Assembly: GCA_964455935.1 (NCBI GenBank)
Contig: CAYVZU010000031.1
Coordinates: 1 to 32,775, forward strand
Origin: CAYVZU01 sp964455935
GTDB taxonomy: Bacteria; Fibrobacterota; CAYVZU01
Reading direction: 5' to 3'
DNA: 32,775 bases
Shown: piece by piece, positions 1 to 8,087 of the stretch
How positions within the stretch are numbered: the first letter of the stretch is position 1
Layout: each line of letters opens with the position of its first letter
Translations under genes and position numbers: made by a program
Notes under the pieces: generated by a model
The model's database searches: none
Told to the model about the DNA's origin: nothing
What the model saw: the letters and a program-made list of their open reading frames with translations, nothing else

Positions 1-52
1 GGAATTGGAACAGGCATCGCTCCTAACCCGAAAATGACTTTCTAAGGATCGA

Positions 53-3000
53 CTACCTAGCCAGAATTAGCTTTTCGATTTTTTCGGTCTTCTGTCCGTT
101 GCGATGGGCGCGGGCAATGATCTTATAGAAGTAAACGTTGTTACCCACTCTTCGGCCCTCCTGATCCATTCCATCCCAGACCTGCGGGTTTAGTGCATTC
201 TGGATTACGCGCACCGGTCGGCCAGAACGCGAGAAGATTTTGATTGTGACATCGCTGGGCTGGCTGATTTTGTAGTAAAACCTGGTCTCCCCGGCAAAGG
301 GATTGGGGTAATTAAAGACATCCGAAAGGACCAGCGAACTGTCGGCGCTAATCTCGAGCGCCAGGCTTTTCTGTGACACGTTGCCCAATCCGTCACGGGC
401 CGTGGCAATCAGGGTCTGTTTGCCAATTGGAATGGAACCGACCTCAAAGAGGATACTGGCGCTTCCGCGACGGAAGTCTCCTTCTTCGTAGCGAAAGCGG
501 GAGTTGAGATTGGTCTTGGCCATGGCGCCGGGGATCTCCAGGCACAGGCCCTCGTCAGGGCCCTGGCTGGTCACGTCAATGCCCATTGAATCTTCAAGGA
601 TGATGGTCAGGTTGGCCGGAAGTGAAATGCGGCCTGCCTCGGCGAACGACGTTCCGCCCGTCAAGGAATCGTTGCCCAGTGCGAACCGAATGCGAGGCCC
701 CTGGCGGTCGTTGCTGGAGCCGGCAGTGTCGGTTCCGCCGGTATAGATGCTGTCCATGCTCCCGAAGGCGGATTGGTATTCGCTGTCCCAGGCGAATGCA
801 GTGATGCGGCTGCGCGCCTCGCCATAGCGGATCTTGGCCGGAACCATAAAGGATTGGCTGAACCGGCCTGCCTTGATTGTGGTCTGTCCCGAGAACATGA
901 AGTCATCCCAGATTTTGTAGTCGATGGTGTCCTGATTGGCCTGAATCACATGCTCCTTTTCCGCATAGCCTTTGAGTACCTGCAAAAGCACCGTGCCGTC
1001 GAAGGAAGCATCGAGGCCGCCGTCACTGCGCAGGACCTGACCCGAGAGCGTGACGACCTGCCGGGCTTTGAGCGAGTCGATTCGCGTGTCGAAGCGGATT
1101 GGATGCCCTTCGCCTAGAAGGCGCAAGGCCGGGTCGCCGAAGCACGCATACAGCTCGCTGTTGCCGATATCCGCGATGGCCCGTTTGGCTTGGAACAGCG
1201 AGGCCCCGATCGAAGACTGCGAGAAAGGACTGGCGCCCAGAAGTTGGCGGAAGAATGCCACGTTAAGCCGGTTGTTGGGGTCCGAGTAGGTGGCCCGGGT
1301 TGCGCCAATGGCTGCGCAGGCGCCCTTTCCTGGGCTGCGCAGCATCAATTCGTAGATGGTCCGCTCGGAGGGAAGATCGAATTCGCCCACCGAACACGAG
1401 GCCGAAAAGATCAGCGGATACATGCCGGGGTTATTGAGCCGATCGGCATCTGCGCTCCAGAAGAGCTGCTCGTCGGCCCAGCCGAAATGGGCTCCATGAC
1501 CCACATAGTTCACCGCAGCGCAGCCCCGGTTTACAGCCTCGATCAGGTCTCTGGTGGCTTCGGGAAACTGGAGCTTGGCGTCCCGTGCGTAATCAAACAG
1601 GTAAATCTTGCGGAGCTCGAATGCACTGTTGGTTTCTTCAATGGCTCTGGCCACCTTTTCGCTCTCAGGAGTATGCTTGTTTGCGAGATCGTCGGGCTTG
1701 CCCCCCGCCATATCGTCGTCGGCGGCCAGCAGGATACGCTGACGCCAAGGCCCCAATATCCGGCGGGCCGGGTCCTCCACTTCGCGGATTTTGTTGACCA
1801 TTTCCAACGCTTCCGTCAGCGTGGCGGCCGGAATCCGTGCGATGATTGCATCGGGCGCCCGGTTTGAGCTTGACAGTTCATCGGGATCGAGATAAACAAA
1901 AAAGTCGTCAAGACAGGAGCTTCCCGGCCGCAGGTAGGGTGGAAGGGAATTGGGATTGGAATAGCGATATGCCTTGTAGTCGTTGCTGCCGTCTCCAAAA
2001 AGAACGACCATGGCCGGAGCAGCGGCCCAGTTGCGCTGCGTGTAGAGAATGAAATCGCGGATCGCAACCGGATCGAACAGTCCTCCGCTGAATTCATCGA
2101 ACACATCGCTGAGAGCCGCAATCACGGGCTGGTCGATCGAGTCGTGAAGCATGGCCTTGCGGTGCGACGCCAGCTGCCGGGCCGCTGGAAGAAACGAATC
2201 CGAGGCAATAATCAGGTAGTCGGCCCGGTTGGCCGGAGAGCGCAAATAGGGCAAAACGGATTCCCCCTGGACGGCCCGGTCCTCCGTGATGCTCTGGGGA
2301 GTGGCGAACGAAGAGGACGACTGCACCACAAAGCGCGCAGACGCATTGCCCGAGGAGTCGTGGATCGAAAAGGGCTGATCGGTGTTTACGCTGTCCAGAA
2401 ACTCGGCATTCCACTTGTCGGTGATCCGGTAGCAGAACCAGGTCCCGCTTGTTCCCGGGTCAATGCGATAATCCTGCGGCGCAAGAGATGGGGTTCCGTA
2501 AAAAATAAGGCGACCGTTTTGCGGCCGCAGCTGCTTTGCGTATTTCACTGTCAGGCCGTTGAACTCGCACTCGCCATACAGCATGGAAATCGTGAGTTCC
2601 TCGTTACCCATAAACGATCCGGTTAGGAACGCCTTTCCGCCCGCCTCTAGGCCGCCGGTTAGTTGGCTGCCGTCGGTTTTCAAAACAAGGGGCTCCTGAA
2701 GGGTGCCCCATAGCGTAATTGCCGCCGGTTGCGATGCAACGGCATCGGGTATCGAAAGGCGGACCGTGAGACTGACGGCGCTTTCGGGAGCTGCGATTAG
2801 GCGCTTCCAAAACCAGCCGGTTGCCGCATCGCCGATGCCGTAAAAATTGCTTTCTTCCCGCCAATAGCCGGGAACGCTCGTCACTTCCGAAAGAGGCGCA
2901 GGATCAAACGTACGCGGTCGCACCGCCATCCGTTTTGTACCCGCCGTATCGAGGACCAGCCAGTAGGTATTTGATTTGGCGTAGCGATTCAGGTAGAACT

Positions 3001-4045
3001 CGTAGCCCAAATCGGCGGAATCATAGGTCCAGGCCGAGGTGCCCTGGCCATAGAAGAGAATCGCGTCTTCCGCGTCGAAGTTGCCGTCGCGATCCGCATC
3101 CACGATCTGAACGGGAATCGATTGGACCTGAGCCGGGCATGTTGTATCCGGATTCTCGCTTAGCTGCCGGCCGCTGCCGGCGAACATGGCGATGTTGTCG
3201 GCGATAACGCCGGTGATATTCACGCCATTGCTGTTGAGCCAAGCCCCGGTCATTCGGTAGATGCCTTCCTTGACCTCATCTTCCTCTCCCTGGCTGATGG
3301 ACACGCGATAGCGCTGGCGGCCTGCCTCGAACAGGTCGGCCGCGATCCGTGCCTTTCGAAGCGGGCGGCTCAGAGCCCAAGATTTGGCAATTTCATAGTT
3401 GAGACAATGGCGATAGAACATGGCGTCACGGTCAAGACCGGGTAGGCCGTGGAAGCCGGCGGGGAAGTGAACGCTTACTCGGACGCGCTTTGCAATCAGC
3501 AGGCGCTTACCCGCCGGATCGTAGCGGACCGGATGAATGCGAATGCGCTGGGTTCGCAGCCTGCGCAGCAGCGATGGGGGATCTGCTTGCACAATGTCCT
3601 CCGAAGGCAGAACCGCGGACCCGCCGTAGGCCGCGGGTGCCATTGGCCATGAAGTGCTGCGGGTTGGGCCCAAACCCGTTACCAGAGGCGCCGGCGATAC
3701 TGGGTGGGGGAGCGTGCTTTGGGATGATTCGAGGATTTCGAATGAAAGGCGAATATCGCCTTGCGGCGGAATCCCAAGTTCGAAACTCTCCAATGGCAAT
3801 TGGGGCCAGCCGGGGTTCGTGCTGAACTCGCCAGGGGCGGTGAGCCGGATAAACGGCCGGCCATCCAGCTCGCGCATTTGCTGTGAAAGCGAATCGAGCG
3901 TGTATTCGACCTCAAACCGATCGGGGCCTGAATAAAGCACGACCGGACCGGCCCATGCGGAAACGCAAAGGGCCGCCACCACGGCGCCTATGGCAATTGG
4001 GGATCTCACATTTCTAATATAGAAGCTTGTACAATGCAATTCCAC
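53..4045 (-). CDS. porU: PorU-like C25 (gingipain-family) cysteine peptidase, T9SS sortase candidate
   Basis: In the T9SS, PorU is the outer-membrane-associated protease that removes the C-terminal sorting domain from cargo and attaches it at the surface. Numbering from the GTG at 4045 (1330 residues): hydrophobic signal segment about 14-32, C25-type propeptide about 36-240, and a catalytic domain about 600-985 with the His-Cys dyad His850 (YVGHG) and Cys884 (SASCSVGEFD). The stretch VFDEFSGG...DPVAIRDF...LFGDGSNDYK (648-690) is more like PorU than like secreted gingipains, from memory of the family. Residues about 1243-1330 form a FlgD/Ig-like C-terminal domain (NYPNPF...GNNVYFYKI). An in-frame GTG at 4009 gives a cleaner signal peptide (VRSPIAIGAVVAALC); neither start has a clear Shine-Dalgarno. 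It is transcribed divergently from the pseudouridine synthase gene. A secreted gingipain-like protease is the alternative. Confidence 0.85.
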   Translation of the reverse strand: MELHCTSFYIRNVRSPIAIGAVVAALCVSAWAGPVVLYSGPDRFEVEYTLDSLSQQMRELDGRPFIRLTAPGEFSTNPGWPQLPLESFELGIPPQGDIRLSFEILESSQSTLPHPVSPAPLVTGLGPTRSTSWPMAPAAYGGSAVLPSEDIVQADPPSLLRRLRTQRIRIHPVRYDPAGKRLLIAKRVRVSVHFPAGFHGLPGLDRDAMFYRHCLNYEIAKSWALSRPLRKARIAADLFEAGRQRYRVSISQGEEDEVKEGIYRMTGAWLNSNGVNITGVIADNIAMFAGSGRQLSENPDTTCPAQVQSIPVQIVDADRDGNFDAEDAILFYGQGTSAWTYDSADLGYEFYLNRYAKSNTYWLVLDTAGTKRMAVRPRTFDPAPLSEVTSVPGYWREESNFYGIGDAATGWFWKRLIAAPESAVSLTVRLSIPDAVASQPAAITLWGTLQEPLVLKTDGSQLTGGLEAGGKAFLTGSFMGNEELTISMLYGECEFNGLTVKYAKQLRPQNGRLIFYGTPSLAPQDYRIDPGTSGTWFCYRITDKWNAEFLDSVNTDQPFSIHDSSGNASARFVVQSSSSFATPQSITEDRAVQGESVLPYLRSPANRADYLIIASDSFLPAARQLASHRKAMLHDSIDQPVIAALSDVFDEFSGGLFDPVAIRDFILYTQRNWAAAPAMVVLFGDGSNDYKAYRYSNPNSLPPYLRPGSSCLDDFFVYLDPDELSSSNRAPDAIIARIPAATLTEALEMVNKIREVEDPARRILGPWRQRILLAADDDMAGGKPDDLANKHTPESEKVARAIEETNSAFELRKIYLFDYARDAKLQFPEATRDLIEAVNRGCAAVNYVGHGAHFGWADEQLFWSADADRLNNPGMYPLIFSASCSVGEFDLPSERTIYELMLRSPGKGACAAIGATRATYSDPNNRLNVAFFRQLLGASPFSQSSIGASLFQAKRAIADIGNSELYACFGDPALRLLGEGHPIRFDTRIDSLKARQVVTLSGQVLRSDGGLDASFDGTVLLQVLKGYAEKEHVIQANQDTIDYKIWDDFMFSGQTTIKAGRFSQSFMVPAKIRYGEARSRITAFAWDSEYQSAFGSMDSIYTGGTDTAGSSNDRQGPRIRFALGNDSLTGGTSFAEAGRISLPANLTIILEDSMGIDVTSQGPDEGLCLEIPGAMAKTNLNSRFRYEEGDFRRGSASILFEVGSIPIGKQTLIATARDGLGNVSQKSLALEISADSSLVLSDVFNYPNPFAGETRFYYKISQPSDVTIKIFSRSGRPVRVIQNALNPQVWDGMDQEGRRVGNNVYFYKIIARAHRNGQKTEKIEKLILAR

Positions 4046-4142
4046 CAGCCGATTTTCACTTGTGTTCGGCCTGGCAATTATTGATCATTTTATGGGCACC
4101 CACAAATGGATAATTGTTCTCCATAAGTGTCACGCAGATCCT

Positions 4143-4853
4143 ATGATTCGACTTAACAAATACCTGGCCCAATGCGGATTAGCATCGCGTCGCGCATGCG
4201 ACCGGTTGATCCAAGACGGCCACGTTCGGGTCAACGGAGTAGCTCAGGTGGAACTAGGCCTTAAGGTCGATCCGGACCACGACAGGATCGAAGTGGATAG
4301 GAAACCGGCTGCCCCGCCCAAGGCGCTTCGGTATGTGGTCTTTCACAAGCCCACCGGGGTTGTCACAAGCTCGAAAGGGCAGGGGGCGCCCACGATCTAC
4401 GATATCCTTCCTCTCCAATTGCCTTACGTGGGGCGCCTTGACAAAGACACAAGCGGACTAATCATTCTTACCAATGATGGAGAACTCTCGTTTCGGCTGA
4501 CGCATCCGCGATTCAAGGTTCAAAAAACCTATTTGGCCACCCTTAAAGTTTCTCCTCAGCAAAATCAAGTTAACGTATTGAAAAATGGCATGATGCTGGA
4601 GGATGGGTTTGCGTCCGCAAGTTACGTGAGATTACTTTGCCATAGCCCCAAAAGGCCCCAGGTGGAGATCACTGTTCTTGAAGGGCGAAAACGCCTGGTG
4701 AGAAGAATGTTTGCATTTGCGCGAATGGAATTATTGGAGCTGGTTCGGATTCGGTTTGGTCCGTTAACCCTTGATCTGTCGCCGGGCAAGTTTCGTGATT
4801 TGACGGAAAAGGAAGTGGACAGCCTAAAAAAGGCCGCGGGGATCGATGACTGA
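4143..4853 (+). CDS. rluB: rRNA pseudouridine synthase, RsuA/RluB family
   Basis: Isomerises a specific uridine to pseudouridine in ribosomal RNA, acting in the cytoplasm. The 236-residue protein has an N-terminal S4 RNA-binding domain (about 2-48, IRLNKYLAQCGLASRR) and the catalytic motif GRLDKDTSGL with catalytic Asp100, followed by LTNDGEL and a C-terminal RFGPLTL...G.FRDLTEKEV segment typical of RsuA/RluB/RluE enzymes. The frame stays open upstream to 4062, but the family N-terminus (MIRLNKYLA) begins at 4143, so that ATG is chosen. Its last 8 bases overlap the kinase gene, so the two are probably translationally coupled. RluB versus another member of the group cannot be settled from the sequence alone. 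Confidence 0.9.
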   Translation: MIRLNKYLAQCGLASRRACDRLIQDGHVRVNGVAQVELGLKVDPDHDRIEVDRKPAAPPKALRYVVFHKPTGVVTSSKGQGAPTIYDILPLQLPYVGRLDKDTSGLIILTNDGELSFRLTHPRFKVQKTYLATLKVSPQQNQVNVLKNGMMLEDGFASASYVRLLCHSPKRPQVEITVLEGRKRLVRRMFAFARMELLELVRIRFGPLTLDLSPGKFRDLTEKEVDSLKKAAGIDD

Positions 4854-6603
4854 CACCAACAGTCCAAACCAAACCATCCGTTCCTCGCCGGGAGAGGATC
4901 CTTACCGGACTCAGATCGTGTCCACCGGGCTTCCGGATTACTCGGGCAGGATTTTGGGCAACTGCCGGCTGCTGGGGCTTCTTGGCGTGGGAGGCATGTC
5001 GCTGGTGTACCGGGCACGCCATCTCGCGCTCGATGTGGACCGGGTCGTCAAGATCCTGCGGCCCGGGCTCAATGACTATGACAATGCCAAGAAACGCCTG
5101 GTGCGCGAAGCGAGACTGGTGGCCCGTCTGGATCATCCCTACATTGCGAAGGTTTACAATGCCGGGGAACAGGAAGGGCTTGCCTTCATTGAAATGGAAC
5201 TGGTTCAGGGCAGAACCCTGCGCTCGATGCTATCGTCCAAGGGGCGTCTTCCGCTTCTTCAGGCATTGACGATTACAGGCCAGATGGCACAAGCTCTCGC
5301 CTATGCCCATGGATTCAGCGATGCCGAGATTCCCTCGGGGATCGCTCACCGGGACGTGAAACCCGAGAATATCATAGTGCTGGACAACATGCGCGTGAAG
5401 CTGATGGATTTTGGGATCGCCAAACCCGTGGAAGGCACCACCGACACACTTCCGGGGTCGGTCGTGGGGACGTACGCCTATATGTCGCCCGAACAGATTG
5501 AAGGCGATGCCATTGATTTCCGCACCGATATCTATTCGCTGGCCGTGGTATGCTATGAGATGCTTGCGGGACATCTGCCGTACGAAGGGACCACAATTAC
5601 GAAATTAGCGATGGAGATCTCGGCGGGCCGCATTCGCCCTCTTAATTTGCCCGAAGTCCCGGCCGCAATTCGCAAGACACTGGAAAAGGCGCTGGCGCGA
5701 ATGCCCGGGGAGCGTTTCGCCTCGGCTCTGCTATTTATGGCGGCGCTGGAAAGCGCGGCCGCCGCCCAACGAGGGGCCGGCAGGCGCCGATGGCTGGCCG
5801 GAGGCCTTGCCGGACTGGCCCTGATCGGCGCTTTCGCTTTCGGATTCTTTTTTCGCACGCCTGTTGGGCCATCGCCCCAAAAGGCGACCGAACCGCCAAA
5901 GAAACAGGCGCCCGTGCCGCCGGCCGCTCCGGTTGCGGCGCCCTCGGTTTCTTCGGCCCGGACAAAGGTTGCTCCTTCTTCCGTCACTCACGAAACCAGA
6001 ACTTCTCCAAAGCCGCGTTTGGTTGAACGGTCTCGTCCCGCAGCGGTTGTGACCCAAACAGGACCCAAGGGAGAATCCCAGCAGAGCGCGCTGGCTTTGG
6101 GAAGGCGCTATGAGCAGGAGCATAACTGGACGGCTGCCGTTGCCGAGTTCCTCAAGGTCCAGCCGCCGTCCGCGGGCGGAATCGAGGCCCAATATGTGGA
6201 GGCGCGGCTGCGGGTGGCCAAGATCCGGATGAATGCGCTGGCCCAAGGCGATCAGGCTCTTGCGGAATTGGAGCAACTATATCATTTTTTCAAGTACATG
6301 GAAGTTGGAGACCTGCTGGGACAATGTTATCTGCGCAATCGCAGCTATTCCTCGGCGGAAAAAGCATTGCGGGTCGCCATGCGGCCGGATTCAAAAATCC
6401 TCATGGGAGGACGGATCCGGCTGGATGTACTCCTTCACTTGGGAATGGCCCTGGAAGGCCGGATTCTGGCGGACAATGACAAAAGCGTTCTTCCGCAGGC
6501 CTTGCAGGTCTGGCAGGACCTTCGCGAGAAAGCCTGCGACCAGGGCGAGTCGAGCTACTGCGAGCAGGCACAAAAACACCTGGCTCGGTTGAGCTCACAA
6601 TGA
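4846..6603 (+). CDS. membrane-anchored Ser/Thr protein kinase (PknB-like) with extracytoplasmic C-terminal domain
   Basis: Hanks-type protein kinase, 585 residues. A cytoplasmic kinase domain (about 37-300) carries a glycine-rich loop (LGVGGMSLVY, 46-55), ATP-binding Lys69 in VVKIL, Glu88 of helix C, the catalytic loop HRDVKPEN (168-175), DFG (188-190) and SPE (214-216, in place of the usual APE), so it should be catalytically active. One transmembrane helix lies at about 316-336 after a basic RRR. A Pro/Ala/Lys-rich linker (about 340-400) then leads to a helical region of about 185 residues that looks TPR-like (repeated YEQEHNWTAAVAEFL and LGQCYLRNRSYSSAEKAL type units), presumably periplasmic. 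No PASTA repeats are seen. The start overlaps the previous gene by 8 bp and the stop overlaps the STAS gene by 4 bp, so the kinase is embedded in one operon with two possible phosphorylation substrates. Confidence 0.92.
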   Translation: MTDTNSPNQTIRSSPGEDPYRTQIVSTGLPDYSGRILGNCRLLGLLGVGGMSLVYRARHLALDVDRVVKILRPGLNDYDNAKKRLVREARLVARLDHPYIAKVYNAGEQEGLAFIEMELVQGRTLRSMLSSKGRLPLLQALTITGQMAQALAYAHGFSDAEIPSGIAHRDVKPENIIVLDNMRVKLMDFGIAKPVEGTTDTLPGSVVGTYAYMSPEQIEGDAIDFRTDIYSLAVVCYEMLAGHLPYEGTTITKLAMEISAGRIRPLNLPEVPAAIRKTLEKALARMPGERFASALLFMAALESAAAAQRGAGRRRWLAGGLAGLALIGAFAFGFFFRTPVGPSPQKATEPPKKQAPVPPAAPVAAPSVSSARTKVAPSSVTHETRTSPKPRLVERSRPAAVVTQTGPKGESQQSALALGRRYEQEHNWTAAVAEFLKVQPPSAGGIEAQYVEARLRVAKIRMNALAQGDQALAELEQLYHFFKYMEVGDLLGQCYLRNRSYSSAEKALRVAMRPDSKILMGGRIRLDVLLHLGMALEGRILADNDKSVLPQALQVWQDLREKACDQGESSYCEQAQKHLARLSSQ

Positions 6604-6947
6604 AAAAGAAATCCTGCAAAACCGAAATTGAAATCTGGAGCGGCTGGAAGATCGTGCGGGTCGAAGGCCATTTCACAAGCGAGTCGCTTCTGAGCGTGAA
6701 GGAAGTCTTCGAGAACCTGGATAAATCCGGCCACGGGCGCGTGGCCATCGACCTTTCAAAATCCGATTTCGTCGATTCCATGGCCATACAAACAATGATC
6801 AATTTCAAACGCCGGATCGACGAGCGGGGAGGGACATTGAAAATCCTGTCGCCTTCGCAAGACGTTCTGGATATTCTCAAGACGCTTTGCGTCACCGATC
6901 TGCTGGAATTGACCCTTTCCCGCCAAACATTCGAACGAGTCCACTAG
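6600..6947 (+). CDS. STAS-domain protein, anti-sigma-factor antagonist type
   Basis: A single STAS domain of 115 residues. Family members such as SpoIIAA/RsbV bind partner kinases or anti-sigma factors and are switched by Ser/Thr phosphorylation. The core signature VAIDLSKSDFVDSMAIQTM (48-66) matches the STAS pattern, with Ser60 at the position normally phosphorylated. It overlaps the kinase stop by 4 bp (ATGA), arguing for translational coupling. The classical partner, a GHKL anti-sigma kinase, is not encoded next to it; the adjacent kinase is Hanks type. That this kinase phosphorylates Ser60 is inference from operon structure only. Confidence 0.88.
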   Translation: MKKKSCKTEIEIWSGWKIVRVEGHFTSESLLSVKEVFENLDKSGHGRVAIDLSKSDFVDSMAIQTMINFKRRIDERGGTLKILSPSQDVLDILKTLCVTDLLELTLSRQTFERVH

Positions 6948-6950
6948 GAG
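6946..6950 (+). promoter_or_regulatory. Shine-Dalgarno AGGAG deciding the tandem-STAS start
   Basis: AGGAG overlaps the TAG stop of the upstream STAS gene. It lies 9 bases before the ATG at 6960 and directly abuts the ATG at 6951, which would leave no spacer, so 6960 is favoured. Confidence 0.7.
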
Positions 6951-6959
6951 ATGTTGCTC

Positions 6960-7640
6960 ATGGATGCGATCCTGGAAAATGGCTGGAATGTCGTTTCGCT
7001 TCCCGAGCGACTGACCGGCAAGGAGGCCCTCAACTTCTCGGCGCTTGTGACAAAGGGGATGAAGGACGGTCAGCTCCGATGGATGGCCGATGCGGCCCGG
7101 CTGCGGGTTATCGATTCGTTTGCCATTGGCATCCTGGTGCGGATTCTGCGCGACCTCCGCGCATTGGCAGGCGAACTATGTATTCGCGACCTGGCCGGCT
7201 CGGCGCTTGAGATTTTTAAGCGGTCCGGGCTTAACGATCTGTTTCTGGTGAAAAGCGGCTTGGTTACTTATGCGCCCAAGGGCGCCTTGTCGACCGAGGA
7301 GACGGAGGACTTTCGCGCCGAAACCATGGGGGAGATAGGCGTTTTTGTGTTTCTTGGGGCTATGGATACGCAGAAGAAAATCCGAAATTTCAAGTCCAAG
7401 GCACTCCTGATCATGGCGGACCGCAAGCGGATTCTGCTGGACATGGAAAAACTGAAAGGATTCACCGGCGCGTTTGCCGAAGAGGTTCTCACCATCAGCC
7501 GCCTGCTTCGCTTTTCGGATGGAGAGATACGCATTTGCCGCCCCAATCAGACCGCGTCGCGCCTGCTTAAGAGCTACAGCATCGACGGTATAATCCAGGT
7601 CTTCCTCGATCGCGAAATCGCGCTCGAGGACTGGAAATAA
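6960..7640 (+). CDS. tandem STAS-domain protein, second domain degenerate
   Basis: Two STAS-like domains in series (226 residues). The first (about 5-95) contains LRVIDSFAIGILVRILRDLR, with an Asp-Ser pair at the phospho-acceptor position. The second (about 120-215; KALLIMADRKRILLDMEKL, FTGAFAEEVLTISRLLR) keeps the fold pattern but has no Asp-Ser, so it probably cannot be phosphorylated in the usual way. The ATG at 6951 touches its putative Shine-Dalgarno directly; the ATG at 6960 lies 9 bases after AGGAG (6946-6950) and is the preferred start. It is the last gene of the rluB-kinase-STAS operon and is followed by a hairpin at 7645. The function is presumably as docking partner or competitor of the single STAS protein; this is inference. 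Confidence 0.8.
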   Translation: MDAILENGWNVVSLPERLTGKEALNFSALVTKGMKDGQLRWMADAARLRVIDSFAIGILVRILRDLRALAGELCIRDLAGSALEIFKRSGLNDLFLVKSGLVTYAPKGALSTEETEDFRAETMGEIGVFVFLGAMDTQKKIRNFKSKALLIMADRKRILLDMEKLKGFTGAFAEEVLTISRLLRFSDGEIRICRPNQTASRLLKSYSIDGIIQVFLDREIALEDWK

Positions 7641-7644
7641 AATT

Positions 7645-7668
7645 CCCCGAATAAATCGGGGGTTTCTC
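7645..7668 (+). terminator. terminator hairpin after the kinase/STAS operon
   Basis: CCCCGA (7645-7650) pairs with TCGGGG (7656-7661) around an ATAAA loop, followed by GTTTCTCGTTT. The U-tract is interrupted, so strength is uncertain. It lies 5 bases after the tandem-STAS stop. Confidence 0.65.
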
Positions 7669-8087
7669 GTTTCTGCCGCATGGTGGAACTTGCCGTAGCA
7701 TTCATTCCAGCGCCGGTGGAGGCGCCTCTTCGGTCTGATCCCCCTTGGATCCGCTTGAGCCTGTCGCAATTCTCACCCGCGCCAACCATCTCTCATTTTC
7801 GCAAAACCAGCTGATTGGCATAACAGAATAAGGCGGCTCGCCAGCAGTTCCTGCATCTGAGCTCGCGAAGTCACTTCTCCCCAGAAAATGGGTGGGCTAT
7901 TCCAAACCCATCCCTGCAACCATTGCGAGCGCCAACTTCCTTCTTGATGTGCGGCATGCTCTTTGCGTTCTCCCATCATCAAACCCCTCGGTTTGGCCCT
8001 GGATGGCCACAGGGGACCTGCGAACCTTCACCTTCTTAAATCTTCAAAACCGCCCTGGTTGCGGCGCTTTCCTCAAGGAGCACTCCA
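7669..8087. other. intergenic region upstream of the giant secreted protein, no gene recognised
   Basis: About 420 bases between the hairpin at 7645 and the start at 8088. Open frames that run through it on both strands have no signal peptide, ribosome-binding site or recognisable family. It probably holds the promoter and leader of the large gene; no clear -35/-10 pair could be assigned. The only solid signal is AAGGAG about 8 bases before the ATG at 8088. Confidence 0.5.

Noticed and set aside
1190..1867. Long plus-strand frame antisense to the PorU-like gene
   Set aside because: It is antisense to the catalytic domain and its sequence resembles no family; it is a shadow of the GC-rich coding frame.
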